Assembly: GCA_045597345.1 (NCBI GenBank)
Contig: JAZLJW010000018.1
Location: 1-11,150, forward strand
Length of the DNA: 11,150 nucleotides
From: Treponema_I sp045597345
GTDB taxonomy: Bacteria > Spirochaetota > Spirochaetia > Treponematales > Treponemataceae
Direction of reading: 5' to 3'
Under the pieces are notes generated by a model. The model was not told the DNA's origin. It did no database searches and saw only the letters and a list, made by a program, of their open reading frames with translations. Positions 1 through 6,940 of this stretch are shown piece by piece (position 1 is the first letter of the stretch; each line of letters opens with the position of its first letter). Position numbers and translations under genes: made by a program.

Positions 1-1236
1 TGGTACTGCTTTGGCAGTGACGATGCCTGCTTCATGCGGTTCAACCTTGCCGTAGACAGCAAAGGATTCCAGACAGAAGTAACCGGCATGAACACCCGGC
101 TGGTAAAACTGCACCTGACCGACTACAGCACCACACTGAACGACCGGAAACTGCAGGAAAACTGGACCGAAAAACAGGTACTTGTACACTGCGCAGTATG
201 CGATAAAGCACACCCCGATAAAAGCCTTGTCCACCTGATAGCCAAAAGAAGCGGCCTTACCGTAAACGACATAGACTGCTGTGAGCTGTCGTACACCGTA
301 CCCTACGTAGAACTGAACGGCACCACCTGGGGGGAACTGTGCCAGCTGGCAGAAACCTACCGGGCCCACCTTGAATGCGGCAAGGATAAAACCCTGAGCT
401 TTACCGGAAGCCCCTACGACACCACCAACACCTTTGACAATACCGCTGACTATACCCTGACGGAAGAACGCATAACCCACTACCGCCGCTTTAACGAAAA
501 CGACGGCTTTGCCAGCGCCATACGCATGAAGTACACCCGCTACGTTGAAACAGAACGGCAGGAACTGTGGCACTACGAAGACGGCCCTGCCTGGTATGAC
601 GAGCATATGGCCGTATGCTACCCCTTTACTGATGACAGCCGGGCTATCTGCTCTGACGGCTACGAAGCACGGTATACCGCCCGCGATGACGAAGGCAACC
701 TGCGGAACGTTGTCTATGCAGAAGAACTGGACAGCAAGGAAACCTTTATGGAAGCCATGCAGGTATACGGCGGTGCCTTTGACGTACCCGTGTATGACAC
801 CACCAGCAGCAGACTGCACGCCACCATAAAGCTGAACCGGAACGGCAAACGCCTTGCCATATACCGGGCAGCCATTTACGGAAAAGCCATAATTGCCCAG
901 CAGAACTTCTGCGTATACCTGAAAAACGATGACGCCATAGCCCGGTACGGGCAGCGCGTAAAGAACATAACCGGAAAATACCTTTCATCAGACCAGTTTG
1001 AGGGAACTGCATTTTATGAAAGGCGGACCCGGGATTATCTGGAAGAAGAGAGCCGACTGCACACCGGCTACTACGTGACCACAGGACAGTGTCTTGTACA
1101 GGCACGGGTGGGCGGCGTGATGAAGCTGCACCTTTCTTCTGATGACGAAGAACAGACAGTACGTATTGAAGAAGTGACACTGCGCTTTAAGCAGAACGAG
1201 GAGTTCAGCACGGAAATCTGGGTGAAGACCGTATGA
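1..1236 (+). CDS. Large phage virion/tail protein (tail hub or tip candidate), 5' end outside window
   Basis: The reading frame is open from base 1, so this is the C-terminal 411 residues of a longer protein. The first ATG (base 34) is internal and has no ribosome binding site. The visible part is polar, rich in Tyr, Asp, Glu and Thr, with many beta-prone stretches and no membrane segment or signal peptide. The segment around residues 75-90 (SLVHLIAKRSGLTVNDIDC) resembles the short helical 'LA..SGL...DI' stretch often seen in tail hub/baseplate proteins; this is a weak resemblance. It stops with TGA seven bases before the ribosome binding site of the lysis cassette, so it is probably the last large tail gene of a late operon. 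Role as a tail hub or tail-tip protein is inferred from position and character; no catalytic motif was recognised. Confidence 0.6.
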   Translation, partial: WYCFGSDDACFMRFNLAVDSKGFQTEVTGMNTRLVKLHLTDYSTTLNDRKLQENWTEKQVLVHCAVCDKAHPDKSLVHLIAKRSGLTVNDIDCCELSYTVPYVELNGTTWGELCQLAETYRAHLECGKDKTLSFTGSPYDTTNTFDNTADYTLTEERITHYRRFNENDGFASAIRMKYTRYVETERQELWHYEDGPAWYDEHMAVCYPFTDDSRAICSDGYEARYTARDDEGNLRNVVYAEELDSKETFMEAMQVYGGAFDVPVYDTTSSRLHATIKLNRNGKRLAIYRAAIYGKAIIAQQNFCVYLKNDDAIARYGQRVKNITGKYLSSDQFEGTAFYERRTRDYLEEESRLHTGYYVTTGQCLVQARVGGVMKLHLSSDDEEQTVRIEEVTLRFKQNEEFSTEIWVKTV

Positions 1237-1251
1237 CAAGGAGGATTTGAT

Positions 1252-1560
1252 ACGGAGAAAAACGAAGTAACGGAGAAGCTGGTTGAAAGTGTAAACGCAC
1301 TGACCGTGCAGTTAAGTGCGTTCTGCAGTGAGATGCGGGAGTTCAAGGTTACGGTAGAAAAGCGCCTTACCACCATGGAAAAGGACAGCCACCAGTGCCA
1401 GCTGAACCCCACCGTATGTGCCAATGCCCGACGGCTTGAAGAGCACATAAAAAGCGACAACAGCAAGCTGAGCCGCAATACCGGCATCATAGCCTGCGTT
1501 ATCAGCTGTGTAAGCTTTGCGCTGGTTTTCTTTGACCGGCTTCTGACAGGGGGTAAGTAA
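1252..1560 (+). CDS. Small coiled-coil protein with C-terminal membrane helix (XhlA/holin-accessory-like)
   Basis: About 103 residues. The first half is a heptad-like helix (EKLVESVNALTVQL...) and the last 30 residues contain one hydrophobic segment (IIACVISCVSFALVFF) followed by a short charged tail. This is the layout of XhlA-type lysis accessory proteins, which sit in the inner membrane beside the endolysin. The start is unusual: a full AAGGAGG site (1238-1244) is seven bases upstream of an in-frame ACG at 1252, and there is no ATG, GTG or TTG at a suitable distance. The next conventional in-frame start is GTG 1306, which has no good ribosome binding site and would cut the coiled coil. I placed the start at 1252 because of the site and the continued helix; use 1306 if non-standard starts are excluded. 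The TAA stop shares its last base with an ATG at 1560. Confidence 0.6.
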   Translation, partial: TEKNEVTEKLVESVNALTVQLSAFCSEMREFKVTVEKRLTTMEKDSHQCQLNPTVCANARRLEEHIKSDNSKLSRNTGIIACVISCVSFALVFFDRLLTGGK

Positions 1561-1583
1561 TGGATCCATTGTAGACACGGCTC

Positions 1584-2138
1584 ATGTTTGAGTGCGAAAA
1601 GGAACTGACTGACCGCCTGACCGAAAGCGAACGCTACCGGTACTACCTGTCCCGGATGCAGTACGTGCCCTACAAAAGCGGCAGGGAAACATTCAGTGAA
1701 GCAGACTGTTCCGGAACCGTGTGCCTGGCATTACTGCTTGCAACAGGTTGCAGTATCCGGGTAACGGCAGACGACCTGTACCGCAAGTTCTTTACGGTGC
1801 GGAACCCGGGCAAGGACGACATAAAGGCCGCTTTCTTTATTACCAACTACGACCGGATGCTGGGCACCCGGCTGTACAGAAGCGGAACCTGTGCCCATGT
1901 GGCTGGCATTGCCGGAACTGACGTGGTATTGAACTGCGTGGAACCCCGTGCCGTGCTACGGTCACTGAGCGATATGCAGGGAGTATACCGCGCCATGGAT
2001 TACCACTGTGAAGTACGTGGACTTAACCGTGAAGCTCTGAGGGAAGCAAGCGACAGCGGCAGCGACCTGTTTGGCGGGGATACGGACTTCATGCTGTACC
2101 GGGACCTGATGACAAAACGGAAGGTGGGAAAACCATGA
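1584..2138 (+). CDS. NlpC/P60-type peptidoglycan endopeptidase (phage endolysin)
   Basis: 184 residues from ATG 1584. Residues 40-55 read ADCSGTVCLALLLATG: the D-C-S-G motif with Cys42 as nucleophile, followed by a helix, is diagnostic of NlpC/P60 papain-like peptidases. His105 in the CAHVAGIAG segment is the expected general base at the start of the beta strand, and Asn117 or Glu120 a few residues on could be the third polar residue. Such enzymes cut stem-peptide bonds in the cell wall. Placement between a membrane accessory protein and a small holin-like protein supports an endolysin. There is no signal peptide, so export would need a holin. Start problem: ATG 1560 is in the same frame, overlaps the upstream stop and follows a GGGGGTAAG site, but its fifth codon is TAG. 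ATG 1584 has no clear ribosome binding site. The stop overlaps the next gene (ATGA). Confidence 0.78.
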   Translation: MFECEKELTDRLTESERYRYYLSRMQYVPYKSGRETFSEADCSGTVCLALLLATGCSIRVTADDLYRKFFTVRNPGKDDIKAAFFITNYDRMLGTRLYRSGTCAHVAGIAGTDVVLNCVEPRAVLRSLSDMQGVYRAMDYHCEVRGLNREALREASDSGSDLFGGDTDFMLYRDLMTKRKVGKP

Positions 2139-2362
2139 TGAAAGAACGGCTGAAGGTGCTTGTCTGCAAGCTTTTGAGCTTTAAGTTCGTGATCTTTGTA
2201 ATTACCACAGTACTGCGCTGCTTTGGCGTTGTAGGAAACGGCGAATGGCTTACGGTTACTACCCTGATACTTGCAGGACGGGAAACCCAGAAAGGTTTGA
2301 ATACCCTGACTAAAAAATACTGTGAAGGAAAACAGAATGAAGAAATTGTGGCAGCTGATTAA
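2135..2362 (+). CDS. Small membrane protein, holin candidate
   Basis: 75 residues starting with an ATG inside the ATGA overlap with the endolysin stop; ATG 2138 is an equally possible start three bases later. A basic N-terminus (MKERLKVLVCK) precedes a strong hydrophobic helix at about residues 13-33. A second, weaker hydrophobic stretch follows at about 38-50, then a polar, charged tail. Size, charge pattern and position just after the endolysin fit a small phage holin, which makes inner-membrane lesions that let the endolysin reach the wall. No specific holin family was recognised. The alternative is a lysis regulator or antiholin. The 3' end overlaps the next gene by about 26 bases. Confidence 0.55.
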   Translation: MMKERLKVLVCKLLSFKFVIFVITTVLRCFGVVGNGEWLTVTTLILAGRETQKGLNTLTKKYCEGKQNEEIVAAD

Positions 2363-2654
2363 AAAGCTGAGTGTACTGATTGCCGGTACCTGTGCCGGTG
2401 CTGCAGCCTATTTTCTCCTTGATAAGGTAAACGGGGAAAAGGCAGATGAAACCATGGACGTACTTGAGAAGTACATGGAAAAGGAGACCCTGATTGAAGG
2501 AAAAGCTGAAACCAAGCGTGATGAAGCGTATAAGCGGGTTGCTGGCAGTTCTGCTCGTGACGTTACCAACAGTAGTAGCGGAGCCTGTGACGCCATTGCC
2601 GACGGCATTGAACGCTACCGGATGCGATGCGGATTACTACGAGAGGATCATTGA
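2337..2654 (+). CDS. Inner-membrane protein with N-terminal anchor and polar domain (i-spanin-like)
   Basis: 105 residues from ATG 2337, chosen because GAAGGAA lies just upstream; an in-frame GTG at 2322 is possible. The N-terminus is basic (MKKLWQLIKK), followed by one membrane helix at about residues 11-29 (LSVLIAGTCAGAAAYFLL). A charged, probably helical domain (residues 30-75) follows, and a Ser/Asn-rich tail. This N-in/C-out type II topology with a periplasmic helix matches inner-membrane spanin subunits (Rz-like). These pair with an outer-membrane partner encoded by an overlapping gene to disrupt the outer membrane at the end of infection. The next gene starts inside this one in another frame, as is common for spanin pairs. 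Homology was not demonstrated, so the role is inferred from topology and gene order. Confidence 0.5.
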   Translation: MKKLWQLIKKLSVLIAGTCAGAAAYFLLDKVNGEKADETMDVLEKYMEKETLIEGKAETKRDEAYKRVAGSSARDVTNSSSGACDAIADGIERYRMRCGLLREDH

Positions 2655-2931
2655 GGAGATGCAGAAAGTGGCAGAAGAAGAAATTGAGCAGACAAGCCAG
2701 GAAGCGGTAAAGGCTGCCATGGCAGAAACTGCCGGAGAACTGGCATACCAGACGGAACTTGCAGAGCAGTACCAGGCCATGAACTGGCAGCTGACAATGG
2801 AAAACGAACGGATAAAGAAAGACCAGGAAAAGAAATGGATGAACGGTTTTGCCGTTGGATGCGGCGTTACCTTCTGTTTCTGCTTTTCCGTTACCTTTTA
2901 CATTGTGTCTGTTGCAGGGGGTATGTTTTGA
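2521..2931 (+). CDS. Secreted/membrane protein overlapping the previous gene (possible spanin partner)
   Basis: 136 residues from ATG 2521 (MKRISGLLAVLLVTLPTVVA, a clean signal-peptide-like start with a plausible AxA-type cleavage). A TTG at 2494 lies seven bases after an AAGGAG site and would add nine residues; it is a serious alternative. After the signal segment comes a short Pro/Thr stretch, then a long acidic coiled-coil region (about residues 45-100). A strong C-terminal hydrophobic helix (GFAVGCGVTFCFCFSVTFYIVSVAGG) ends the protein. The first 134 bases overlap the preceding gene in a different frame. There is no standard lipobox at the signal cleavage site, so it is not a typical Rz1 lipoprotein. 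With an N-terminal signal and a C-terminal anchor it could tether two membranes. The stop TGA shares one base with the next ATG (TGATG). Confidence 0.5.
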   Translation: MKRISGLLAVLLVTLPTVVAEPVTPLPTALNATGCDADYYERIIEEMQKVAEEEIEQTSQEAVKAAMAETAGELAYQTELAEQYQAMNWQLTMENERIKKDQEKKWMNGFAVGCGVTFCFCFSVTFYIVSVAGGMF

Positions 2932-3479
2932 TGGAGGAAACACAGAACCTGCGAGGCATGGTAACCGTTACCGTATATGACGGATCCGGCAGGGTGAAGA
3001 AATGGCCGAGACGCTGGTGGGAAACACTGCTGCACCTGCCGGTACGGTACATGCATGCAAGCCACCATAACACCATTACCACCCAGGGCGACGGCATGAT
3101 AGCCGACTGGATGACCGGCGGAACCGTTGCCAGAGTGGACGGTACCAACGGGTATATGGCCGTGGGAACCGGATGGACCGGCACCAGCCCCAAAAGCAAT
3201 ACCAAGGTGAACACTGCTGCAGGGAACCCGGTGAAGCTTGATACCGGCTACCCCAAGAAACAGGCAGAATTCGGCAAGACGGGACAGAACAGTATCCTGT
3301 ACCGCACCACCTTTACGGCCGGCCTTGTAGTAGCCAACGGGGTAAATGAAGTTGCCCTGATGAACGGCAGTGACAGCAGTGCAAACTGTCTGGCCTATGC
3401 ACAGATAACACCGGCAGTAAACCTTTCAAGCAGTGATACGCTGGTAGTGGACTGGCAGATTACCGTAAGCGGCAGTTGA
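2931..3479 (+). CDS. Phage structural protein with beta-sandwich C-terminus
   Basis: 182 residues from ATG 2931, coupled to the upstream stop by a 1-base TGATG overlap. The N-terminal part (to about residue 55) is polar with a Trp-rich basic patch (KKWPRRWWETL). The rest is Gly/Thr/Asn-rich and beta-prone: a 'YMAVGTG' strand, then '...NEVALMNGS...' and a closing 'SSSDTLVVDWQITVSG' strand. This pattern (NEAGLFN... then SSSDTLTVTWTI) recurs in phage structural or appendage proteins from many tailed phages. I infer a virion surface or tail-fibre-associated protein; the exact role is unknown. It has no membrane segment. The gene ends with TGA one base before the next ATG. Confidence 0.55.
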   Translation: MEETQNLRGMVTVTVYDGSGRVKKWPRRWWETLLHLPVRYMHASHHNTITTQGDGMIADWMTGGTVARVDGTNGYMAVGTGWTGTSPKSNTKVNTAAGNPVKLDTGYPKKQAEFGKTGQNSILYRTTFTAGLVVANGVNEVALMNGSDSSANCLAYAQITPAVNLSSSDTLVVDWQITVSGS

Positions 3480-3480
3480 T

Positions 3481-4635
3481 ATGGGAACCGTAGTAATAGG
3501 GAACAGCAATACCGGGAAGAAGTACTGGACTAACGGGTATGACATCGGCATGGCTGCAGAGCTGATGCTTGAAAACAGCTTTGCCGGATACTACTGGACA
3601 GCCACTTCTGACGGCAGTTGTGACACCGTTGAAATAGGCTACTACGTAAGGCAGCCTGACAGTGATTTGTACTGGGATTGGTACGATGCGGCACCGGACT
3701 ATGCGGTGCCGGTTGTTGTTTCCCTGAACGAACAGCTGCTGCCTGCTGAACTGCTGAGTGCTACGGTTAATTCCATTGTCATGAACAAGAACTATGGACA
3801 GTGGGCAACTGCTGCCGTAGCACTGCAGCGCCATTGGAAGGCTGGAGAAACACTCTTTTTTGGAGTCTACGGCAATGTACTGTGTCCGGTTTGGGATACC
3901 GGGCGTACCGACATAACCGGGCACCAGCATGAATTTGAGACCATGACCAATACCTGGGGGCTTTCAAACCTGAAGCTTCTGAACGCAGTACAGCATGGTA
4001 CGGTACTTGAAAATGCAACCGGAGCCTATGACCGTGGATTCCAGTTTTCCATTTATGCGCGTTTTACTTCACCGGAAAACTATGTGCGTTCAATTACGGC
4101 AAAAGCCACCATAAAAGAAAAATTTACCCGGAAAGCACAGTACAGGAAAAACCGGACAGAAAGAGCACAGATAACGCAGCACCTGCCGGAAAGAGCACTG
4201 CACGTGAAACGTGCTCAGAATGAACCGGTTCCGGTAAGCGCAGCTGCAGGGCGCACTTTGTACCTGTTCCGTAACACCGAAGACACCGGGGTCACCTGCG
4301 ACTGGCAGGGCATCCGGAGAACCCTGCGTCTTTTTCTGAAACACGCTGCCGGGATAACTGCAATAAATTCCAGCTACCTTGTGATTATCAGACGCCTTAC
4401 GGCTTCACTGCCCTGTACCGCCAGTCTGACACGGAGATCTCATTCTGCCCGGCTGAAAGGCGATGACGTACTGATGGAAGCGGGAATGCACGGAGGACGC
4501 TGGATAACGCGGGCGGTCTGTACTGCCATGAGCTTTTGGGATGCCATCCGTGGCCGTATCCGTGGGGAAAACTGTACGCTGCGGCTGTACTGTCCCGTAG
4601 TGACTGAACTTGAAATAAAAGGACACCTATCATGA
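3481..4635 (+). CDS. Putative tail fibre / receptor-binding protein
   Basis: 384 residues from ATG 3481, one base after the previous stop. There is no clear Shine-Dalgarno site, so translation is probably coupled. Residues 1-205 are rich in aromatic residues (Tyr, Trp), Gly and Asn with alternating beta-like strands (YYWTATSDGS, YWDWYDAAPDY), typical of surface-exposed phage adhesins. Residues about 215-330 change abruptly to Arg/Lys/Gln/Ala-rich sequence, and the last 55 residues look like a folded beta domain again. Over 4275-4466 another forward frame is open and reads more like folded protein (YQTPYGFTALYRQSDTE). Compensating frameshifts, or simply a strong shadow frame, are therefore possible. 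The gene sits between virion-type neighbours and ends in an ATGA overlap. Function is inferred from position and composition. Confidence 0.5.
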   Translation: MGTVVIGNSNTGKKYWTNGYDIGMAAELMLENSFAGYYWTATSDGSCDTVEIGYYVRQPDSDLYWDWYDAAPDYAVPVVVSLNEQLLPAELLSATVNSIVMNKNYGQWATAAVALQRHWKAGETLFFGVYGNVLCPVWDTGRTDITGHQHEFETMTNTWGLSNLKLLNAVQHGTVLENATGAYDRGFQFSIYARFTSPENYVRSITAKATIKEKFTRKAQYRKNRTERAQITQHLPERALHVKRAQNEPVPVSAAAGRTLYLFRNTEDTGVTCDWQGIRRTLRLFLKHAAGITAINSSYLVIIRRLTASLPCTASLTRRSHSARLKGDDVLMEAGMHGGRWITRAVCTAMSFWDAIRGRIRGENCTLRLYCPVVTELEIKGHLS

Positions 4636-4925
4636 AAACCATATTTGCAGGCCAGAGCAAGCTGCGCCTGATTATAGATACCGGCTGTGATTTACGCAGA
4701 GTTACGGGTGCAAGACTGGCGTACCGCAAGCCGGACAACACTTTGGGATGTGCAGACTGCGGAGTACTGAACGAAGATGAGGGAAGCCTTTTCTGTGATG
4801 TAGAAGAACCGAGCTTTTTGGACATGAGCGGCTGGTGGGCCATGTGGCCGGAGCTGGTATTTGATGACGGAAGAAGCGCCTTTGGAAAAGCTGCGCGTGT
4901 ATTTGTTGGAGAGAAAGGAAGATGA
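4632..4925 (+). CDS. Small phage beta-sandwich protein (baseplate/BppU-like N-terminal fold)
   Basis: 97 residues, starting in the ATGA overlap with the preceding gene. The sequence alternates short strands and turns: 'LRLIIDTGCDLRRVTGARLAYRKPDN' followed by an acidic loop and 'MSGWWAMWPELVFDDGRSAFGKAARVFV'. The order 'kpdG ... G.l.(v/f)(d/e)v... G.W...p.v.f.dG....G....v.V' is the common layout of a small Ig-like domain. It is found at the N-terminus of BppU-type upper baseplate proteins and in stand-alone phage proteins placed near tail fibres. I infer a virion accessory protein. There is no signal peptide or membrane helix. The stop overlaps the next start (ATGA). Confidence 0.55.
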   Translation: MKTIFAGQSKLRLIIDTGCDLRRVTGARLAYRKPDNTLGCADCGVLNEDEGSLFCDVEEPSFLDMSGWWAMWPELVFDDGRSAFGKAARVFVGEKGR

Positions 4926-5266
4926 GGATAGACGGCTATATACCGGTAGATATTCTGCGTGAGGCCCGGGACTTTGTGGAGCAGATGAACCATGAAGTAG
5001 ACCTGATGAAAATGATGAAAACGGCAGGACTGATACAGACCACCCCTGAAGCTGATGCATTTATGGCCTGGTGGAATATCGGGCAGTACACGCAGGAGAA
5101 GAACGCCCTTGCAGTTCTCTATGAACATGACCAGCCTATTACTGATTTTTACGGACCTTTTGATGCCCAGTCTGCAAAGGACTTTGCCGTATACCGGATG
5201 GAAAGCTTTTATCAGGTGCTGCTTGATAACGGCATGATACACCCGGTAAAGGAGATTGCTGTATGA
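4922..5266 (+). CDS. Small helical phage protein, function unknown
   Basis: 114 residues, mostly helical and acidic, starting in an ATGA overlap and ending in another ATGA overlap with the helicase gene. The overlap and a GAAAGGA site upstream support the start. The middle part (MKMMKTAGLIQTTPEADAFMAWWNIGQY) and the C-terminal half contain amphipathic helices and several aromatics; there is no membrane segment, zinc motif or recognisable catalytic motif. I do not recognise the family. Tight coupling to both the virion-type gene upstream and the helicase downstream gives no clear assignment; a helicase loader or a virion assembly protein are both conceivable. Confidence 0.5.
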   Translation: MRIDGYIPVDILREARDFVEQMNHEVDLMKMMKTAGLIQTTPEADAFMAWWNIGQYTQEKNALAVLYEHDQPITDFYGPFDAQSAKDFAVYRMESFYQVLLDNGMIHPVKEIAV

Positions 5267-6699
5267 GTAAGAAGAAATACGTACCGGAAGCGAAAAGCGC
5301 AATAGACCGGGCACTGGAAGAACTGAGCGGAAGCCTTGTTGCCAACAAGTATGTCCGCGGGCAGATGCAGTTTACTGATGTTACGAACCTGACGTACTTT
5401 CTGAAAGCCCATGGCAATGAAGTCAGGTACTGCCAGTCCTGGAACAAGTTCCTGATATGGAATGGGGTTTGCTGGCAGGTAGACCGCATGGGGAAAGTTG
5501 ATTCCATGGTCATAAACTTTGTGCACAGTCTGTACCGCACCCTGCGGCAGATTAAAGATCCGTACCTTGCTGCTGACTTTGAGAAACACCTGATTAAAAG
5601 TGAAAGCTACCGGAGGCTGCAGGGGCTTGTGGGCATGTTGAAGATGTCTGAGGAGATTAAGGCTGATGAAGAGCTTCTGGACCAGGGCAGGTATCTTTTT
5701 AATGTGACCAACGGCACCATTGATATTGAAACGGGGAAATGCACCAGACCGAACCCGGCTGACTACCTTACCAAGCAGAGCCGGTTTATCTATGACAGGA
5801 ATGCCGGATGCCCGACATGGGAAAAGTTTTTGATGCAGATTATGGATAACGATGCGGCTCTTATCAGGTTCATCCAGAAGGCGGTGGGATATTCACTGAC
5901 GGGGGATGTCTCTGAGCAGTGTCTGTTTATCCTTTGGGGAACCGGTGCCAACGGGAAGAGTACGTTCCTCAATGTGCTGCAGCATTTGTTCGCTGATTAT
6001 GCCGGGTCTACCGGAACTGAGACGTTCATGAAGAAGAGTTCGGAACAGAGTAACGATATTGCACGGCTCCGGGGGCTGCGTTTTGTAACGACCAGTGAGG
6101 TTGAGCAGGGAAAGGCCATGAGTGAAAGCCTTATAAAGCAGATTACCGGTGAAGATGCGCTTACTGCCCGGTTTCTGTATGGTGAGTATTTTACCTTCCG
6201 GCCCACGTTCAAAATCTTTATGGCTACGAACCACAAGCCTCGGATTAAGGGTGCGGATAACGGTATCTGGCGGCGTATCAAGCTGATTCCTTTTAACGTG
6301 ACCATACCTGCAGAACAGCGGGACAAGAACCTGACTGAAAAGCTGCTCTCTGAAGGGAGCGGGATTCTGAACTGGGCATTGGAAGGATACCAGCTGTGGA
6401 AGAAGGAAGGTTTGACTGAACCGGATGCCATAAAGAATGCCAACGAAGAATACCGGTATGACATGGACAGTGTAGGTTCGTTCATCAGTGAAACCATGAT
6501 GGTGAATGCGTCTGGTGAATGGCGGTTACCTACGAAGAAGCTGTATGAAACCTACTGTAAGTGGTGCCAGAAGAATAATGAACGGCAGATGAGTCAGAAG
6601 GGGCTTGCCATACGGCTGCAGGAGAAAGGGTTCAAGCGTGGGTGCAGCAACGGGCTGCGGTACTGGGTTGGGCTGGCTGTCAGGATGGAGTGGGTGTAA
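5263..6699 (+). CDS. D5/P4-family phage DNA helicase (superfamily 3, primase C-terminal type)
   Basis: 478 residues, ATGA-coupled to the upstream gene. The central AAA+/SF3 core is clear. Walker A GTGANGKST lies at residues 226-234 (Lys232), an acidic Walker B region FVTTSEVE at about 274-281 (Glu279), sensor-1 ATNHKP with Asn323, and the arginine motif IWRRIKLIPF with Arg337/338. The region before the core (about 50-215, including FLIWNGVCWQVD and the NGTIDIETG strand) matches the D5_N-type domain that precedes the helicase in poxvirus D5, P4 alpha and many phage/plasmid 'primase' proteins. The C-terminal 90 residues look like a winged-helix domain. At 478 residues it lacks the N-terminal primase domain of P4 alpha (about 777 residues), so it is a helicase/initiator rather than a primase. 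It is expected to unwind the phage origin. Its place behind tail and lysis genes is unusual. Confidence 0.9.
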   Translation: MSKKKYVPEAKSAIDRALEELSGSLVANKYVRGQMQFTDVTNLTYFLKAHGNEVRYCQSWNKFLIWNGVCWQVDRMGKVDSMVINFVHSLYRTLRQIKDPYLAADFEKHLIKSESYRRLQGLVGMLKMSEEIKADEELLDQGRYLFNVTNGTIDIETGKCTRPNPADYLTKQSRFIYDRNAGCPTWEKFLMQIMDNDAALIRFIQKAVGYSLTGDVSEQCLFILWGTGANGKSTFLNVLQHLFADYAGSTGTETFMKKSSEQSNDIARLRGLRFVTTSEVEQGKAMSESLIKQITGEDALTARFLYGEYFTFRPTFKIFMATNHKPRIKGADNGIWRRIKLIPFNVTIPAEQRDKNLTEKLLSEGSGILNWALEGYQLWKKEGLTEPDAIKNANEEYRYDMDSVGSFISETMMVNASGEWRLPTKKLYETYCKWCQKNNERQMSQKGLAIRLQEKGFKRGCSNGLRYWVGLAVRMEWV

Positions 6700-6716
6700 T
6701 GGACGTTGGTGGAAGG

Positions 6717-6745
6717 TTGACGAGTTAGGAAAACAGACGTATAGT
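6717..6745 (+). promoter_or_regulatory. Sigma-70-type promoter of the antitoxin RNA
   Basis: TTGACG (6717-6722) and TATAGT (6740-6745) are separated by exactly 17 bases, an almost consensus promoter. Predicted transcription starts near 6752 and reads + strand toward the terminator at 6804-6841, giving an RNA of about 90 bases without an open reading frame. Confidence 0.75.
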
Positions 6746-6751
6746 ATGAAA

Positions 6752-6841
6752 AGAAAAAGGCACTACCGATAGACGGTTAGCCTGAAGTTTCAGTTATATT
6801 TCAAACCGCCAGTTCTTCGACCAATTGGCGGTTATTTTTTT
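6752..6841 (+). ncRNA. Small antisense RNA, type I antitoxin candidate
   Basis: About 90 bases between a strong promoter and an intrinsic terminator, with no coding potential. It converges on the toxin gene on the - strand, and its terminator hairpin lies over the 3' end of that gene. Its 5' part (6766-6782, ending CGGTTAGCC) is a near direct repeat of 6927-6940. It can therefore pair in trans with the toxin mRNA around the start codon (core GGTTAGC against GCTAACC, extended by CTAT and GG pairs). A small hairpin (CTGA-AGTT-TCAG, 6782-6793) sits between this element and the terminator. This is the architecture of par/Fst-like convergent type I loci, where the RNA blocks toxin translation. Transcription is inferred, not shown. 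Confidence 0.7.
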
Positions 6842-6940
6842 GTCCCGGTGCTACTCCCGATGGAGAAACCAAGAGTGAACCCGAGAGCGATACATGAGGC
6901 GCATAAGCCAAGAACGCCAATAAGGTCCATAGTGGTTAGC
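6766..6940. repeat. Direct repeats shared by antitoxin 5' end and toxin start region
   Basis: Copy A (6766-6782) reads CCGATAGACGGTTAGCC and copy B (6927-6940) reads CCATAGTGGTTAGC, in the same orientation. Because the two transcripts run in opposite directions, direct repeats make them complementary at these points. Copy B covers the toxin ATG (complement of 6940-6942). This corresponds to the DRa/DRb arrangement known from the par locus of pAD1. Confidence 0.7.
6804..6841 (+). terminator. Intrinsic terminator of the antitoxin RNA, overlapping toxin 3' end
   Basis: An 11-pair stem AACCGCCAGTT / AATTGGCGGTT (one G.U, 6812 with 6825) has the loop CTTCGACC and is followed by TTATTTTTTT. The G.U pair would be C.A on the other strand and the U-run exists only on the + strand. 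It therefore mainly terminates + strand RNA, although the toxin mRNA probably also ends here. Confidence 0.85.

Noticed and set aside
3481..4635. Diversity-generating retroelement target in the fibre gene
   Set aside because: No second template repeat or reverse transcriptase is present in the window.
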